A stretch of DNA of 64,000 bases. Origin: Comamonas sp. NLF-1-9. Its GTDB lineage: Bacteria; Pseudomonadota; Gammaproteobacteria; Burkholderiales; Burkholderiaceae_C. Under the pieces are notes generated by a model. The model was given only the letters and a program-made list of their open reading frames with translations, was not told the origin of the DNA and ran no database searches. The stretch is taken from positions 1,922,001 to 1,986,000 of the forward strand of contig NZ_CP078069.1 of the NCBI RefSeq assembly GCF_019195435.1, in the 5' to 3' direction. Position 1 is the first letter of the stretch. Every line of letters starts with the position of its first letter. Both the position numbers and the translations under genes were made by a program. Shown in pieces: positions 37,799-46,285 of this stretch.

Positions 37799-38290
37799 TC
37801 AGTCGCCGAACATCTTCTGCTTGAGCTCGCGCCGCTGCTGCGCTTCCAGGGACAGCGTGGCCGTGGGGCGGGCAAGCAGCCGGCCCACGCCTATGGGCTC
37901 GCCGGTCTCGTCGCAATAGCCGTAATCTCCGGCGTCGATGCGCGCGATGGATTGCTCTATCTTCTTGAGCAGCTTGCGCTCGCGGTCGCGCGTGCGCAGC
38001 TCGAGCGCGTGCTCTTCCTCGATGGTGGCGCGGTCGGCCGGATCGGGCACGACCACGGTGTCCTCGCGCAGCGTCTCGGTGGTTTGGCCGGCGTTGTCGT
38101 GGATGTCCTGCTTGAGCCGCACCAGCTTCAGGCGAAAGAAGGCCAGCTGCTTGTCGTTCATGTATTCGCTGTCGGGCATGGCGAGCACTTCGGCGTCGCT
38201 CAGTTCCTCGGCGGACTTGGTTTTCCAGTTGTTGGCCAGCTTCGAATCTTTCTTGGCGGCCGCCACAGGTTTTTGCAGGGTCGTATTCAT
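37799..38290 (-). CDS. dksA: RNA polymerase-binding transcription factor DksA (cysteine-poor)
   Basis: Binds the RNA polymerase secondary channel and with ppGpp controls rRNA and stress promoters. The 163-residue protein has the coiled coil with tip DPADRA (D83, D86, A88) and the globular end YGYCDETGEPIGVGRLLARP. Of the four zinc cysteines in E. coli DksA only C126 remains; T129, S147 and A150 replace the others, so the fold must be stable without zinc. This variant is common in Burkholderiales and alphaproteobacteria. It is followed by the STAS-domain gene and preceded by a COG0523 GTPase. Confidence 0.95.
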   Translation of the reverse strand: MNTTLQKPVAAAKKDSKLANNWKTKSAEELSDAEVLAMPDSEYMNDKQLAFFRLKLVRLKQDIHDNAGQTTETLREDTVVVPDPADRATIEEEHALELRTRDRERKLLKKIEQSIARIDAGDYGYCDETGEPIGVGRLLARPTATLSLEAQQRRELKQKMFGD

Positions 38291-38507
38291 GGTGAAGGTG
38301 TGCTGGCTAAAGGTCCAAAGGACGAACGCGGGGATAACCGGGCGATGGTAACCCCACTTGGTTGCAAGCCAAAACCCGAACGCGCGCTGCGCGCCGGCCC
38401 TTGCCGCCCGGGGTCATTGCCACGGGTCGGACTGTGAACGGGCCGCGATTGTATCGACCCGAACCCATGGTCCCCGGCAAGCGGCATGCCCGGGCGCGGC
38501 GCCCCGC

Positions 38508-39575
38508 TCACGCGGGCACCAGGCACTGCTCCAGCCCCTGCAGAAAGATGTCGCGCGGCAGGTCGATGCCGATGAACACCATGCGGCTTTGGCGTGGCTC
38601 GTCCTTGCCCCATTCGGGCCCCAGGTCGCTGCCCATGAGCTGGTGCACGCCCTGGAAAATCACCTTGCGCTCGGTGCCCTGCATGGCCAGCACGCCCTTG
38701 TAGCGCAGCATGCGCGGGCCGTAGATGTTGACGATGGCGCCGATGAAGTCCTCGAGCCGCGCCGGATCGAAGGGGCGATCGGCGCGAAAGACGAAGCTCT
38801 TGACGTCGTCGTCGTAATGGTGGTGGTGCAGATGGGCGCAGTGCTCGCCGTGTTCATCGCCATGCGCATGCTCCTCATGGTCGTGGTCGTGGTCGTGCCC
38901 ATGATCGTGCTCGTCCTGCGCCGTGAGGAAGTCCGGGTCCACCTCGAGCTTGTCGTTGAGGTTGAAACCGCGCAGGTCCAGGACCTCCTTGAGCGGCACC
39001 TCGCCAAAATGCACCGCGCGGATCGGCGCGCGCGGGTTCATGTGCTTGAGCCTGTGGATCAGCGCTTCCTTGTCCTGCTCGCTCACGAGGTCGGTCTTGG
39101 ACAGGAAGATCTGGTCGGCAAAGCCGACCTGGCGGCGCGCCTCCTGGCGGGTATCCAGCTGCTCATTGGCGTGCTTGGCGTCGACCAGCGTGATGACCGA
39201 ATCGACCAGATAGGTCTCGGCGATCTCGTCGTCCATGAAAAAGGTCTGCACCACCGGGCCCGGGTCGGCCAGCCCGGTGGTCTCTATCACCACGCGCTCG
39301 AAGTCCAGCAGGCCCTTGCGCTTCTTGGCGGCCAGCAGTTGCAGCGTGTCGCGCAGGTCTTCTCGGATGGTGCAGCAGACGCAGCCGTTGCTCATCTGCA
39401 GGATCTGCTCCTTCGATTCGGTTACCAGCAGGTCGCTGTCGATGTTCTCCTCGCCGAACTCGTTCTCGATCACGGCGATCTTCTGGCCGTGGGATTCGGT
39501 GAGCACGCGCTTGAGCAGCGTGGTTTTGCCCGAACCGAGAAAGCCGGTAAGGATGGTGGCAGGAATGAGTGGCAT
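38508..39575 (-). CDS. COG0523 (CobW/ZNG1-like) metal-chaperone GTPase
   Basis: A 355-residue G3E-family GTPase thought to insert or traffic zinc or cobalt. Walker A is GFLGSGKT at 11-18, the metal site is CVCC (C65, C67, C68), ENEFGE follows, and SKTD is the nucleotide base motif. A histidine/aspartate-rich loop lies at about residues 218-250, followed by the C-terminal CobW domain. The start at 39575 places MPLIPATILTG at the N-terminus. No Zur-box palindrome was evident upstream. It lies on the same strand upstream of dksA with a 217-bp gap. Confidence 0.93.
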   Translation of the reverse strand: MPLIPATILTGFLGSGKTTLLKRVLTESHGQKIAVIENEFGEENIDSDLLVTESKEQILQMSNGCVCCTIREDLRDTLQLLAAKKRKGLLDFERVVIETTGLADPGPVVQTFFMDDEIAETYLVDSVITLVDAKHANEQLDTRQEARRQVGFADQIFLSKTDLVSEQDKEALIHRLKHMNPRAPIRAVHFGEVPLKEVLDLRGFNLNDKLEVDPDFLTAQDEHDHGHDHDHDHEEHAHGDEHGEHCAHLHHHHYDDDVKSFVFRADRPFDPARLEDFIGAIVNIYGPRMLRYKGVLAMQGTERKVIFQGVHQLMGSDLGPEWGKDEPRQSRMVFIGIDLPRDIFLQGLEQCLVPA

Positions 39576-39799
39576 GGTGAACCCCGAAACGAAAAACACG
39601 ACCACAGCTGGGGTCGCGGCAAGGCAATTCTAGGGACGGCGGCGCTGCCGGGGCGGGCGCACTGCGGGTAAGCACGGCGTGACAAGCGCCAGACGTGCGC
39701 GCAGACTGCCCCTGTCCGGTTCAGGGGCAAGGCCGTCGCGAGTCGCGCCCGGGCTTGCCCTTGCTGAAAACCATCCATTGCCTGCACACCGCCGCCACC

Positions 39800-41581
39800 A
39801 TGTCCATACAAGACCTGAAGATCCGCACCCGCCTCATCCTGGCCTTCGGGCTGATGGTGGCCCTGATCCTCGTCATCGCCGCCGCCGCGCTGCTCAAGAG
39901 CCAGCAACTGCTCGGCGAGTTCGGCACCGTGGTGCGCGACCAATACCCCAAGATCACCCAGGTCCACCGCATCAAGGCAGCGGAGGCCACGAACGAAGTA
40001 GCGCTGGCCAACGTGCTGACCTACCGCATGCCCGATGCGGTCAAGGCCCAGATCGAGACCTTGCAGGCCACGCGCCGCCAGGTCGCCAGCCTCTTTGCCG
40101 AGCTGCAAGCCAGCATCGTCAGCAGCGGCGGCAAGGCTGCGCTGCAGGCCGCTCAGGCGGCGCGCACGCCGGTTCTGGCGCTGCAGGACAAATTTCTCGA
40201 AGCCATGGACATGGGGCTGAGCGGCGACGCGGCCACGCTGCTCGAAAAGGAAATGCCCGCGCCGCTGGGCGCCTACAAGCAGGCGATAGACAAGCTGCTC
40301 GACTTCCAGGGCGAGCTCATGGACCGCTCGATCGCCCAGGCCGACGCCTCGGTGCAGGCGATGCAATGGATCGTCGCGCTGGCTTCGCTCGCGGCCATCG
40401 TGCTGGGGCTGCTGCTGGCCTGGTCCATCGTGCGCTCGATCACGCGGCCGCTGCACGAAGCGGTGGCCGTGGCCGGCGCGGTCGCCGGCGGCGACCTGAC
40501 GCGGCGCATCGCAGCCAGTGGCAAGAGCGAAACCGCGCAACTGCTGCAGGCCTTGCAGCGCATGCAAGACGGGTTGGTGCGCGTGGTCACGCTGGTGCGC
40601 CAGGACTCCGAGGGCGTGGCCACGGCCAGCGCCGAGATCGCCCAGGGCAACCAGGACCTCTCGGCGCGCACCGAAAGCCAGGCCAGCGCGCTGGAACAGA
40701 CCGCGGCCTCGATGGAAGAGCTCAACACCACGGTGCGCCAGAACGCCGACAACGCGCTGCAGGCCAATCAGCTCGCGCAAAACGCTTCCGAGGTGGCGCG
40801 CCGCGGCGGCAGCGTGGTGGCCGACGTGGTGCGCACCATGAAGCAGATCAACGACAGCTCGGGCAAGATCGCCAGCATCATCCAGGTGATCGACTCGATC
40901 GCGTTTCAGACCAACATCCTCGCGCTCAACGCCGCGGTGGAGGCCGCGCGCGCGGGTGAGCAGGGGCGCGGCTTTGCCGTGGTGGCCAGCGAAGTGCGCA
41001 GCCTGGCCGGCCGCTCGGCCGAAGCGGCGCGCGAGATCAAGCAGCTCATCGACACGAGCGTGCAACAGGTGGAGGCCGGCAGCACCCTGGTGGACCGGGC
41101 CGGTCGCACCATGCAAGAGGTGGTGCAGGCGATAGAGCGCGTGACCGACATCATGGGCGAGATCAGCGCGGCCAGCAGCGAGCAGAGCCAGGGCGTGGCC
41201 CAGGTGGGCGAAGCGGTTGCGCAGATGGACCAGGCCACGCAGCAGAACGCCGCGCTGGTCGAGCAGATGGCGGCCGCGGCATCGAGTCTGAACACGCAGG
41301 CGCGCGAGCTGGTCGGCGCCGTCGCAACCTTCCGCCTGAGTGAGGCGCCAGGCGTGCGCCCTGCAGGCGCTGCGGGTACGGCGCAGTTTCTGCCCGTGGC
41401 CAAGCCGCCGTCGGGTGCCACGCCGGCCCGCCTGCGCGCCAGCGAGCGCGCAGCCGCGCCCGCGGGCAAGGCGGAGGCGGCCGGCAAGGACAGCACGCGG
41501 CGCCCGGGCGCCGGCAAGACCGCACCACGGCTGCCGGCCGCGGGCAGCAGCGGCGGCGATCAGGACTGGGAGAGCTTCTGA
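39800..41581 (+). CDS. Methyl-accepting chemotaxis protein
   Basis: A 593-residue transmembrane chemoreceptor: membrane span at ~10-32, a periplasmic four-helix-bundle type sensor (~33-188), a second span at ~190-210, a HAMP domain ([19 protein letters not shown]) and a long signalling coiled coil. The hairpin tip [20 protein letters not shown] binds CheA and CheW. A Pro/Ala-rich linker ends in DWESF, a likely CheR-tethering pentapeptide of the xWxxF type. The ligand is unknown. No che genes are nearby. The 224-bp upstream region contains a perfect 8-bp hairpin (39707-39729). Confidence 0.93.
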   Translation: MSIQDLKIRTRLILAFGLMVALILVIAAAALLKSQQLLGEFGTVVRDQYPKITQVHRIKAAEATNEVALANVLTYRMPDAVKAQIETLQATRRQVASLFAELQASIVSSGGKAALQAAQAARTPVLALQDKFLEAMDMGLSGDAATLLEKEMPAPLGAYKQAIDKLLDFQGELMDRSIAQADASVQAMQWIVALASLAAIVLGLLLAWSIVRSITRPLHEAVAVAGAVAGGDLTRRIAASGKSETAQLLQALQRMQDGLVRVVTLVRQDSEGVATASAEIAQGNQDLSARTESQASALEQTAASMEELNTTVRQNADNALQANQLAQNASEVARRGGSVVADVVRTMKQINDSSGKIASIIQVIDSIAFQTNILALNAAVEAARAGEQGRGFAVVASEVRSLAGRSAEAAREIKQLIDTSVQQVEAGSTLVDRAGRTMQEVVQAIERVTDIMGEISAASSEQSQGVAQVGEAVAQMDQATQQNAALVEQMAAAASSLNTQARELVGAVATFRLSEAPGVRPAGAAGTAQFLPVAKPPSGATPARLRASERAAAPAGKAEAAGKDSTRRPGAGKTAPRLPAAGSSGGDQDWESF

Positions 41582-41589
41582 GCAGCGGC

Positions 41590-41626
41590 AAAAAAGAGCC
41601 CCGCCAGGCGGCAGGCCTGCGGGGCT
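41590..41626 (-). terminator. Rho-independent terminator of the 76-aa gene
   Basis: On the minus strand an 8-bp perfect stem AGCCCCGC/GCGGGGCT with a 14-nt loop is followed, one base later, by six T. It ends the small minus-strand gene at 41648 and lies just past the chemoreceptor stop. Confidence 0.75.
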
Positions 41627-41647
41627 GCCGGGCGCGCGGCCGCGGCC

Positions 41648-41878
41648 TTACTTGCGCCAGTAGTTGTTTGCCGCCGCGATGGTCTGGAAGTTGAGCGCGA
41701 TCACGTGCGAGGCTGCTGTCAGCGCCCCCGCGTCGTGCGCATATTCGGGGCGCAGCTTGTGCAGCACCTCGGTGTCGGGCTGGGTGTACTTGACGCCGCG
41801 GCGGCTGAGCGTGATGGCCAGTTCAAAGCCCTGCTGGGGCGTTTCGGTGATCAGCGTCGCAAGCCAGGTATCGGCCAT
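41648..41878 (-). CDS. Uncharacterised 76-aa protein
   Basis: A small soluble protein I do not recognise (76 residues; MADTWLATLITETPQQGF at the start, ALNFQTIAAANNYWRK at the end). It has no cysteine, signal peptide or membrane span and looks mainly helical. The gene is real by its signals: AAGGAG 7 nt before the ATG and a strong terminator right after the stop. It lies between the convergent chemoreceptor and the xerC gene, 76 bp from xerC. Confidence 0.75.
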   Translation of the reverse strand: MADTWLATLITETPQQGFELAITLSRRGVKYTQPDTEVLHKLRPEYAHDAGALTAASHVIALNFQTIAAANNYWRK

Positions 41879-41954
41879 GGTTGTCTCCTTGGTGGTGCGT
41901 TGAAAAAAAGCCATTTTGCGGATTCCCGCATAACCGCAGCGCCGGCAGCGGAAA

Positions 41955-42902
41955 TCACGGCGGCGGTTTGCGGTGCGCCCGCGGGTGCGCCTGGTCGTAG
42001 ACCTTGGCCAGGTGCTGGAAATCGAGCCGGGTATAGACCTGCGTGGTGCTGATGTTGGCGTGGCCCAGCAGCTCCTGCACCGCGCGCAGGTCGCCGCTGG
42101 ACTGCAGCAGATGGCTGGCAAACGAATGGCGCAGCATGTGCGGATGCACGGGCGCGGCCAGGCCGGCGAGCTGGCCGCGCCGGCGCAGGCGCTGCCAGAC
42201 GGATTGCGCGCTCAAGCGCGTTCCGTGCCGGCCGATGAACAGTGCCTGCGTTGGCCGATGGGCGGGCGCCGCGGTCTCGCGCAGCGCCAGCCAGGCCTGC
42301 AGCGCCGCCTGCGCGGTGCGGCCCACAGGCACCGTGCGGCGCTTGGACCCCTTGCCCAGCACATGGGCTTCGCCCGCCTGCAGGTCTAGCCAGCCGCGGC
42401 CTTCGGCTTGTCCGGGTGCGCTCGGCGCCACGTCCAGCCCGACCAGCTCGGCGACGCGCAGGCCGGAGCCATAGAGCAGCTCGACCATGGCCACGTCGCG
42501 CGCCTGCAGCCAGGGGTCGGCGCCGTCCTGCACGAAGTCGGCCAGGCGCACCGCCTGGTCGACGGGCAAGGCCTTGGGCAGCAGGCGCGCGGCCTTGGGC
42601 GCGCGCAGGTCCTGCGCCGGATTGGCCTGCACCAGGCCCTGGCGGCCGGCCCAGACGTAAAAGCCGCGCCAGGCCGACAGCGCCAGGCTCAGGCTGCGCG
42701 GCCCCTGGCCCGCAGCGTGCAGGCGCGCGATGCCATGGCGCAAATCCGCGGGCGCGAGTTGCAGCAGTGGCCTGCCGGGAAACAAGCTGAGCAGGCGGCG
42801 CAGCTCCCCTTCATACAGCCGCAGCGTGCGCGGTGCGAGGCGCTTTTGCACCTGCAGGTACTGCAGGTATTGCGCGAGCTCGGCAGGAAGCGGCGCGATC
42901 AT
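41955..42902 (-). CDS. xerC: Tyrosine recombinase XerC
   Basis: Site-specific recombinase that resolves chromosome dimers at dif together with XerD. The 315-residue protein has an N-terminal SAM-like core-binding domain and the catalytic domain with R149 (GSGLRVAEL), the lysine in GKGSKRR, H255 and R258 (HPHMLRHSFASH), H281 (LLGHANIS) and nucleophile Y290 (QVYTRLD). It follows the DUF484 gene by 11 bp, the same arrangement as yigA-xerC in enterics. Confidence 0.95.
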   Translation of the reverse strand: MIAPLPAELAQYLQYLQVQKRLAPRTLRLYEGELRRLLSLFPGRPLLQLAPADLRHGIARLHAAGQGPRSLSLALSAWRGFYVWAGRQGLVQANPAQDLRAPKAARLLPKALPVDQAVRLADFVQDGADPWLQARDVAMVELLYGSGLRVAELVGLDVAPSAPGQAEGRGWLDLQAGEAHVLGKGSKRRTVPVGRTAQAALQAWLALRETAAPAHRPTQALFIGRHGTRLSAQSVWQRLRRRGQLAGLAAPVHPHMLRHSFASHLLQSSGDLRAVQELLGHANISTTQVYTRLDFQHLAKVYDQAHPRAHRKPPP

Positions 42903-42913
42903 GCAGCGGGCGC

Positions 42914-43609
42914 TCAGACGGCGCGCAGCCGGGTCAGCGCGGCGGCCGCAAGCTCGGCCATGTGGGTGAGAAAGTCGGTGCCCATGGTGCTGTCGAAGCG
43001 ATCGGCATCGTCGGAAGCCAGCACCAGCAGGCCGAAGGCGGGCTGGGCCGCGTCGTCGATCATGCCGGGGCGCAGCGCCAGCATGGCCACCGAACGCACC
43101 TGCGCCGCCTGCGGCAGCCAGCCTATGGCCTCGAAGCCGAGGTTGGGCCCGCAAAACGGCATGGTGAGCGACGAGGCGAAAGAGCGCACGTCCTCGCTCG
43201 CTCCCTGGGCCCAGGGCGCCTGCTGCCACTGCGGCGCCACGTCCCACAGGCGCAGCGCCACCTTGGGCACCTCAAAGCATTCACGCAGCCCGTCTTGCAC
43301 CTGCTCGACCAGTTGCGCCGGGTCGGCCACGGCCAGCAGTCGGCGGCTCCATTGCTGCACGCGGTTTGCAATCGCCGCGTTCTCGCTGCCGTTGCGCACC
43401 ATCTCGACGATGCGCTGCTCCAGCGCCTTGATCTTGTCGCGCAGCATCTCGGCCTGGCGTTCAAGCAGACTGACGGCGCGCTGCCCATGCTGACTGGTGA
43501 GCACCACGCTGGTGAGCAGTTGCGCGTGGCGCTCGAAGAATTCCGGCGTGTTGGCCAGGTACTGCGCAATGTCGTCTTCGGTAATGGGTGGCACGGCGGA
43601 GGGATTCAT
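42914..43609 (-). CDS. DUF484 (GAF-like) protein upstream of xerC
   Basis: A 231-residue protein of the DUF484 family, which precedes xerC in many proteobacteria. The N-terminus ITEDDIAQYLANTPEFFERH is diagnostic; a coiled coil (SLLERQAEMLRDKIKALEQR) leads into a GAF-like domain (VPKVALRLWDVAPQW; FGLLVLASDDADRF). Cytoplasmic, function unknown. The start at 43609 (MNPSAVPPITEDD) is preferred; 43633 adds eight residues. Confidence 0.88.
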   Translation of the reverse strand: MNPSAVPPITEDDIAQYLANTPEFFERHAQLLTSVVLTSQHGQRAVSLLERQAEMLRDKIKALEQRIVEMVRNGSENAAIANRVQQWSRRLLAVADPAQLVEQVQDGLRECFEVPKVALRLWDVAPQWQQAPWAQGASEDVRSFASSLTMPFCGPNLGFEAIGWLPQAAQVRSVAMLALRPGMIDDAAQPAFGLLVLASDDADRFDSTMGTDFLTHMAELAAAALTRLRAV

Positions 43610-43715
43610 GGGCGGGCGCTCACTCGAATGCACGAAGGCTACATCTTAAGACGCGCAGCAGCGGCCCCCGCCCCGGAAGCTCATCCAGCCCGTCTTGCCA
43701 AACCGTCTGCAGCGC

Positions 43716-43745
43716 CTGACAACATGCCGCAGCGCATGCAATAAT
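43716..43745 (+). promoter_or_regulatory. Putative sigma-70 promoter of doxX
   Basis: CTGACA (43716-43721) and AATAAT (43740-43745) are 18 bp apart, both close to consensus in an otherwise GC-rich gap. The predicted leader before the ATG at 43817 is about 65 nt. Confidence 0.45.
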
Positions 43746-43816
43746 TGATAGCACCGCAGGCGATACCTTCGCCGCGGCCTTCCGTCAGTCCTTCATCCAC
43801 CCACGAGGTCACTGCC

Positions 43817-44197
43817 ATGAACGCTCTCTACCAACCCCGACTCGGCGCAATCATTCTGCGCACCGTGCTGGCCGTACTGTTGCTGTTTCATGGCTGGGCC
43901 AAGATCAGCGGCGGCGTGGGCTGGCTCGTCGGGGTGCTCGAGAAGACCGGCATGCCGGGCTTTTTTGCCTATGCCGTCTATCTGGGCGAGGTACTGGCCC
44001 CGCTGCTGCTGCTGGCGGGCATCTTCGTCGTGCCGGCGGCCCTGCTGGTGATGATCAACATGGTGGTCGCGGTGGTGTTGATGCATCAGTCGCAGATACT
44101 GACCATCAACAACTCCGGCGGCTGGTCGCTGGAGCTGCAGGCCTTTTATTTCTTCACCGCGCTGGTGGTACTGCTCACCGCCAAGCCACGCGGCTGA
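43817..44197 (+). CDS. DoxX family membrane protein
   Basis: A 126-residue protein with four predicted membrane spans, belonging to the DoxX family: LGAIILRTVLAVLLLFHGWAK at the start, YAVYLGEVLAPLLLLAGIFV in the middle, and an aromatic fourth span LQAFYFFTALVVLL. DoxX proteins are variously linked to quinone oxidation or oxidative stress, but most are uncharacterised. It stands alone with its own promoter, divergent from the DUF484-xerC pair. Confidence 0.88.
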   Translation: MNALYQPRLGAIILRTVLAVLLLFHGWAKISGGVGWLVGVLEKTGMPGFFAYAVYLGEVLAPLLLLAGIFVVPAALLVMINMVVAVVLMHQSQILTINNSGGWSLELQAFYFFTALVVLLTAKPRG

Positions 44198-44229
44198 GGG
44201 CGCTCGCCCTCCGCGCGGCGGCCCGCATA

Positions 44230-45903
44230 ATGCCGGGCATGCCGCGTACCAGCCAAGTCTTGTATCCGCAGCGCGCTGCCGCGCCGCTGCTGTCTGCCGC
44301 CACGGTGCTGCTGCTGCGCGACGACGCCGCAGCCGGCCTGCAGGTGCTGATGACGCGCCGCTCGCCCAGGGCCAGTTTTGCGCCGGGCGCCTACGTCTTT
44401 CCGGGCGGCGGCATAGAGCCGGGCGACGCCGCGTCCCACGCGCTGGCCGACCGCCGCCCGCAGCAGGCGGGCGAAGCGCTGACCCAGGCGCTGGCCGCCA
44501 TCCGCGAAAGTTTTGAAGAGCTGGGCGTGCTGCTCGCGCGCCGCAGCGACGGCAGCTGGGCCGGCGCCGAGGACATCGCCGCGCTGCAGCGCCAGGGCGA
44601 CTTTTATGCGCAGTGCGCAGCGCGCGGCCTGCGCCCGGCGGCGGACGCGATGTTCCTGCTGGCGCACTGGAACACCGACCGCGATCTGCCCAAGCGCTTT
44701 TCGGTGCCCTTCTTCGTGGCCAGGATGCCGCCGCTGCAAGACGCCGTGGCCGACGACGCCGAGCAGTTTGCGCCCGAATGGGTGCGCCCGGGCGACGCCC
44801 TCGCGCGCCACCAGCGCGGCGAGTTCTTCATGATTTTCCCCACGGTGCGCACGCTGGAGCGCCTGCAGCACTTCGACAGCGTGCAGGCGCTGCTCGACGC
44901 GCTCGCGGGCACAGGGCCGCTGTGGACGAGCTGCCCGCGCGCCGGCCTGCGCAACGGCCGCGAAGAGCGCTTCATGGAGCACGAGCCCGAGTACGGCGAG
45001 CTCGCGCTGACCTGCCCCGACGGCCAGATTCGCCATGAACTGGACTGGCAGAACCTGCGCCCGGTGCCGCTGCTCAACAACCTGCAGCGCCTGACCGCGC
45101 CCAACCCGGGCGTGATGACCGGCCCGGGCACCAACAGCTACATCGTCGGCACCCCGGGCAGCGGCCATATCGTGATCGACCCCGGGCCGAACGAGCCCGA
45201 GCATCTGCAACGCCTGTGGCGTGCGGCCGGCGGCGACATCCGCGCCATCGTCTGCACGCATTCGCACCCCGACCATTTTCCGGGCGCCGCCCCGCTGCAG
45301 CAGTTGTGCGAGCGCGCCGGCAAGCCGCGCCCGCCCGTACTTGGCCTGCCCTCGGGGCCGGATGCGCGGGCAGACAGCTTTTTCCGGCCGGACAGAGCGC
45401 TATCAGATGGAGAGCTACTGACGCTCGTGGACAAAGGGCTGGAGGCCGAAAATACCCATACTCTTGAGGTCGTCTTCACCCCGGGGCACACCTCCAACCA
45501 TGTCTGCCTGCTGCTGCGCGAGGACGGCCTGCTGTTCACCGGCGACCACATCCTGAACGGCAGCACCACGGTCATCGACCCGCCAGACGGCAACATGGCC
45601 GACTACCTGGACGCGCTGGATCGGCTCGACGCCTTGTGCCAGACCTGGCAGGTGCAATTCATCCTGCCCGCCCACGGCTACGTGCTGGCCGAGCCGCGCG
45701 CGGCGATTGCCCACCTCAAGCAGCATCGACTGGCCCGCGAGGCCAAGGTGCTGGCCGCCATGCAGCGCCTGCCCGGCGGCACGCCGGCGCAATGGGTGGA
45801 GCTGGCCTACGACGACGTGCCCCCGCGCATGTGGCCGCTGGCGCAGCGCTCGCTGCTCGCGCACGTGCAGCGCATACGCTCGCTTGCGCCCGGCAACGAC
45901 TGA
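44230..45903 (+). CDS. Nudix hydrolase-metallo-beta-lactamase fusion protein
   Basis: A 557-residue two-domain protein. Residues ~1-230 are a Nudix domain of the NUDT19 (RP2) type: FPGGGIEPGD leads, after an insertion, to the RESFEELGV half of the Nudix box. Residues ~270-557 form a metallo-beta-lactamase fold of the LACTB2 type: GTNSYIVGT, metal site HSHPDH (344-349), FTPGHTSNHVCLLL, FTGDHILNG and PAHG. LACTB2-like domains often have nuclease activity; the Nudix partner suggests handling of a CoA or nucleotide derivative. Codons ~391-410 derive from DNA resembling the dispersed repeats here (45399-45459). Confidence 0.88.
   Translation: MPGMPRTSQVLYPQRAAAPLLSAATVLLLRDDAAAGLQVLMTRRSPRASFAPGAYVFPGGGIEPGDAASHALADRRPQQAGEALTQALAAIRESFEELGVLLARRSDGSWAGAEDIAALQRQGDFYAQCAARGLRPAADAMFLLAHWNTDRDLPKRFSVPFFVARMPPLQDAVADDAEQFAPEWVRPGDALARHQRGEFFMIFPTVRTLERLQHFDSVQALLDALAGTGPLWTSCPRAGLRNGREERFMEHEPEYGELALTCPDGQIRHELDWQNLRPVPLLNNLQRLTAPNPGVMTGPGTNSYIVGTPGSGHIVIDPGPNEPEHLQRLWRAAGGDIRAIVCTHSHPDHFPGAAPLQQLCERAGKPRPPVLGLPSGPDARADSFFRPDRALSDGELLTLVDKGLEAENTHTLEVVFTPGHTSNHVCLLLREDGLLFTGDHILNGSTTVIDPPDGNMADYLDALDRLDALCQTWQVQFILPAHGYVLAEPRAAIAHLKQHRLAREAKVLAAMQRLPGGTPAQWVELAYDDVPPRMWPLAQRSLLAHVQRIRSLAPGND
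45399..45459 (+). repeat. Repeat-like segment inside the Nudix-MBL gene
   Basis: CTATCAGATGGAGAGCTAC, then CGCTCGTGGACAAAGGGCT and GGAGGCC followed by AAAATACC, parallels the intergenic copy at 52986-53032 base for base at most positions, but is read through in frame. Confidence 0.4.
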
Positions 45904-45910
45904 AAAAAGT

Positions 45911-46229
45911 GTGAAGCCCGCCGATAAGCCGGATTCTGTGCATGCGGTTGCCCGCATGTGACCGCCATCAATCTGGGCCGGGGGTCGCCCCGCCGGCTCG
46001 ATGCCACCTACCCGCCAGCTCCGCGGGACCACATCAACGCTGGCCTACTTGGTGTTGCTGCGCGCAGAGATTGCCCGTTGCACCCGAACTGAATCGGCTC
46101 GTCTCTGTTGCTCTGATCCTCACCTCACGGTGGACAGCCGTTGGCTGCTGCGCTGCCCTGTGCAGTCCGGACTTTCCTCCAGTGCGGCCTTCTCGGGCGC
46201 GCACCAGCGGCGGTCTGGCGTGCTTCACG
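45911..46229 (-). ncRNA. rnpB: RNase P RNA (class A)
   Basis: Catalytic RNA that matures the 5' ends of tRNAs. Read on the minus strand it contains the universally conserved core GAGGAAAGTCCGGAC near the 5' end, then CAGGGCAG, AGAGCAACAGAGA, GGTGCAACGGGCAATC, GGGTAGGTGGCATCGAGCC, and the 3' core ACAGAATCCGGCTTATCGG. The ends pair to form P1 (GTGAAGCACGCC at 46217-46228 with GGCGGGCTTCAC at 45911-45922). Length about 318 nt, slightly shorter than E. coli. A T6 run follows the 3' end within the stop region of the Nudix-MBL gene. Confidence 0.93.
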
Positions 46230-46235
46230 CCCGCG

Positions 46236-46241
46236 ATTATC
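46236..46241 (-). promoter_or_regulatory. -10 element of rnpB
   Basis: GATAAT on the minus strand ends 7 nt before the predicted 5' end of RNase P RNA. The -35 region (TGCCGC, 17 bp upstream) is weak. The promoter lies within 55 bp of the divergent amidase start. Confidence 0.5.
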
Positions 46242-46285
46242 CGCGAGCCGGCTACCATGCGGCATCCGCCGCTTCACCCTGTGCC

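Noticed and set aside
46001..46285. 95-codon N-terminal extension of the amidase
   Set aside because: It would lie inside the RNase P RNA gene on the opposite strand; the family N-terminus fits the start at 46286.
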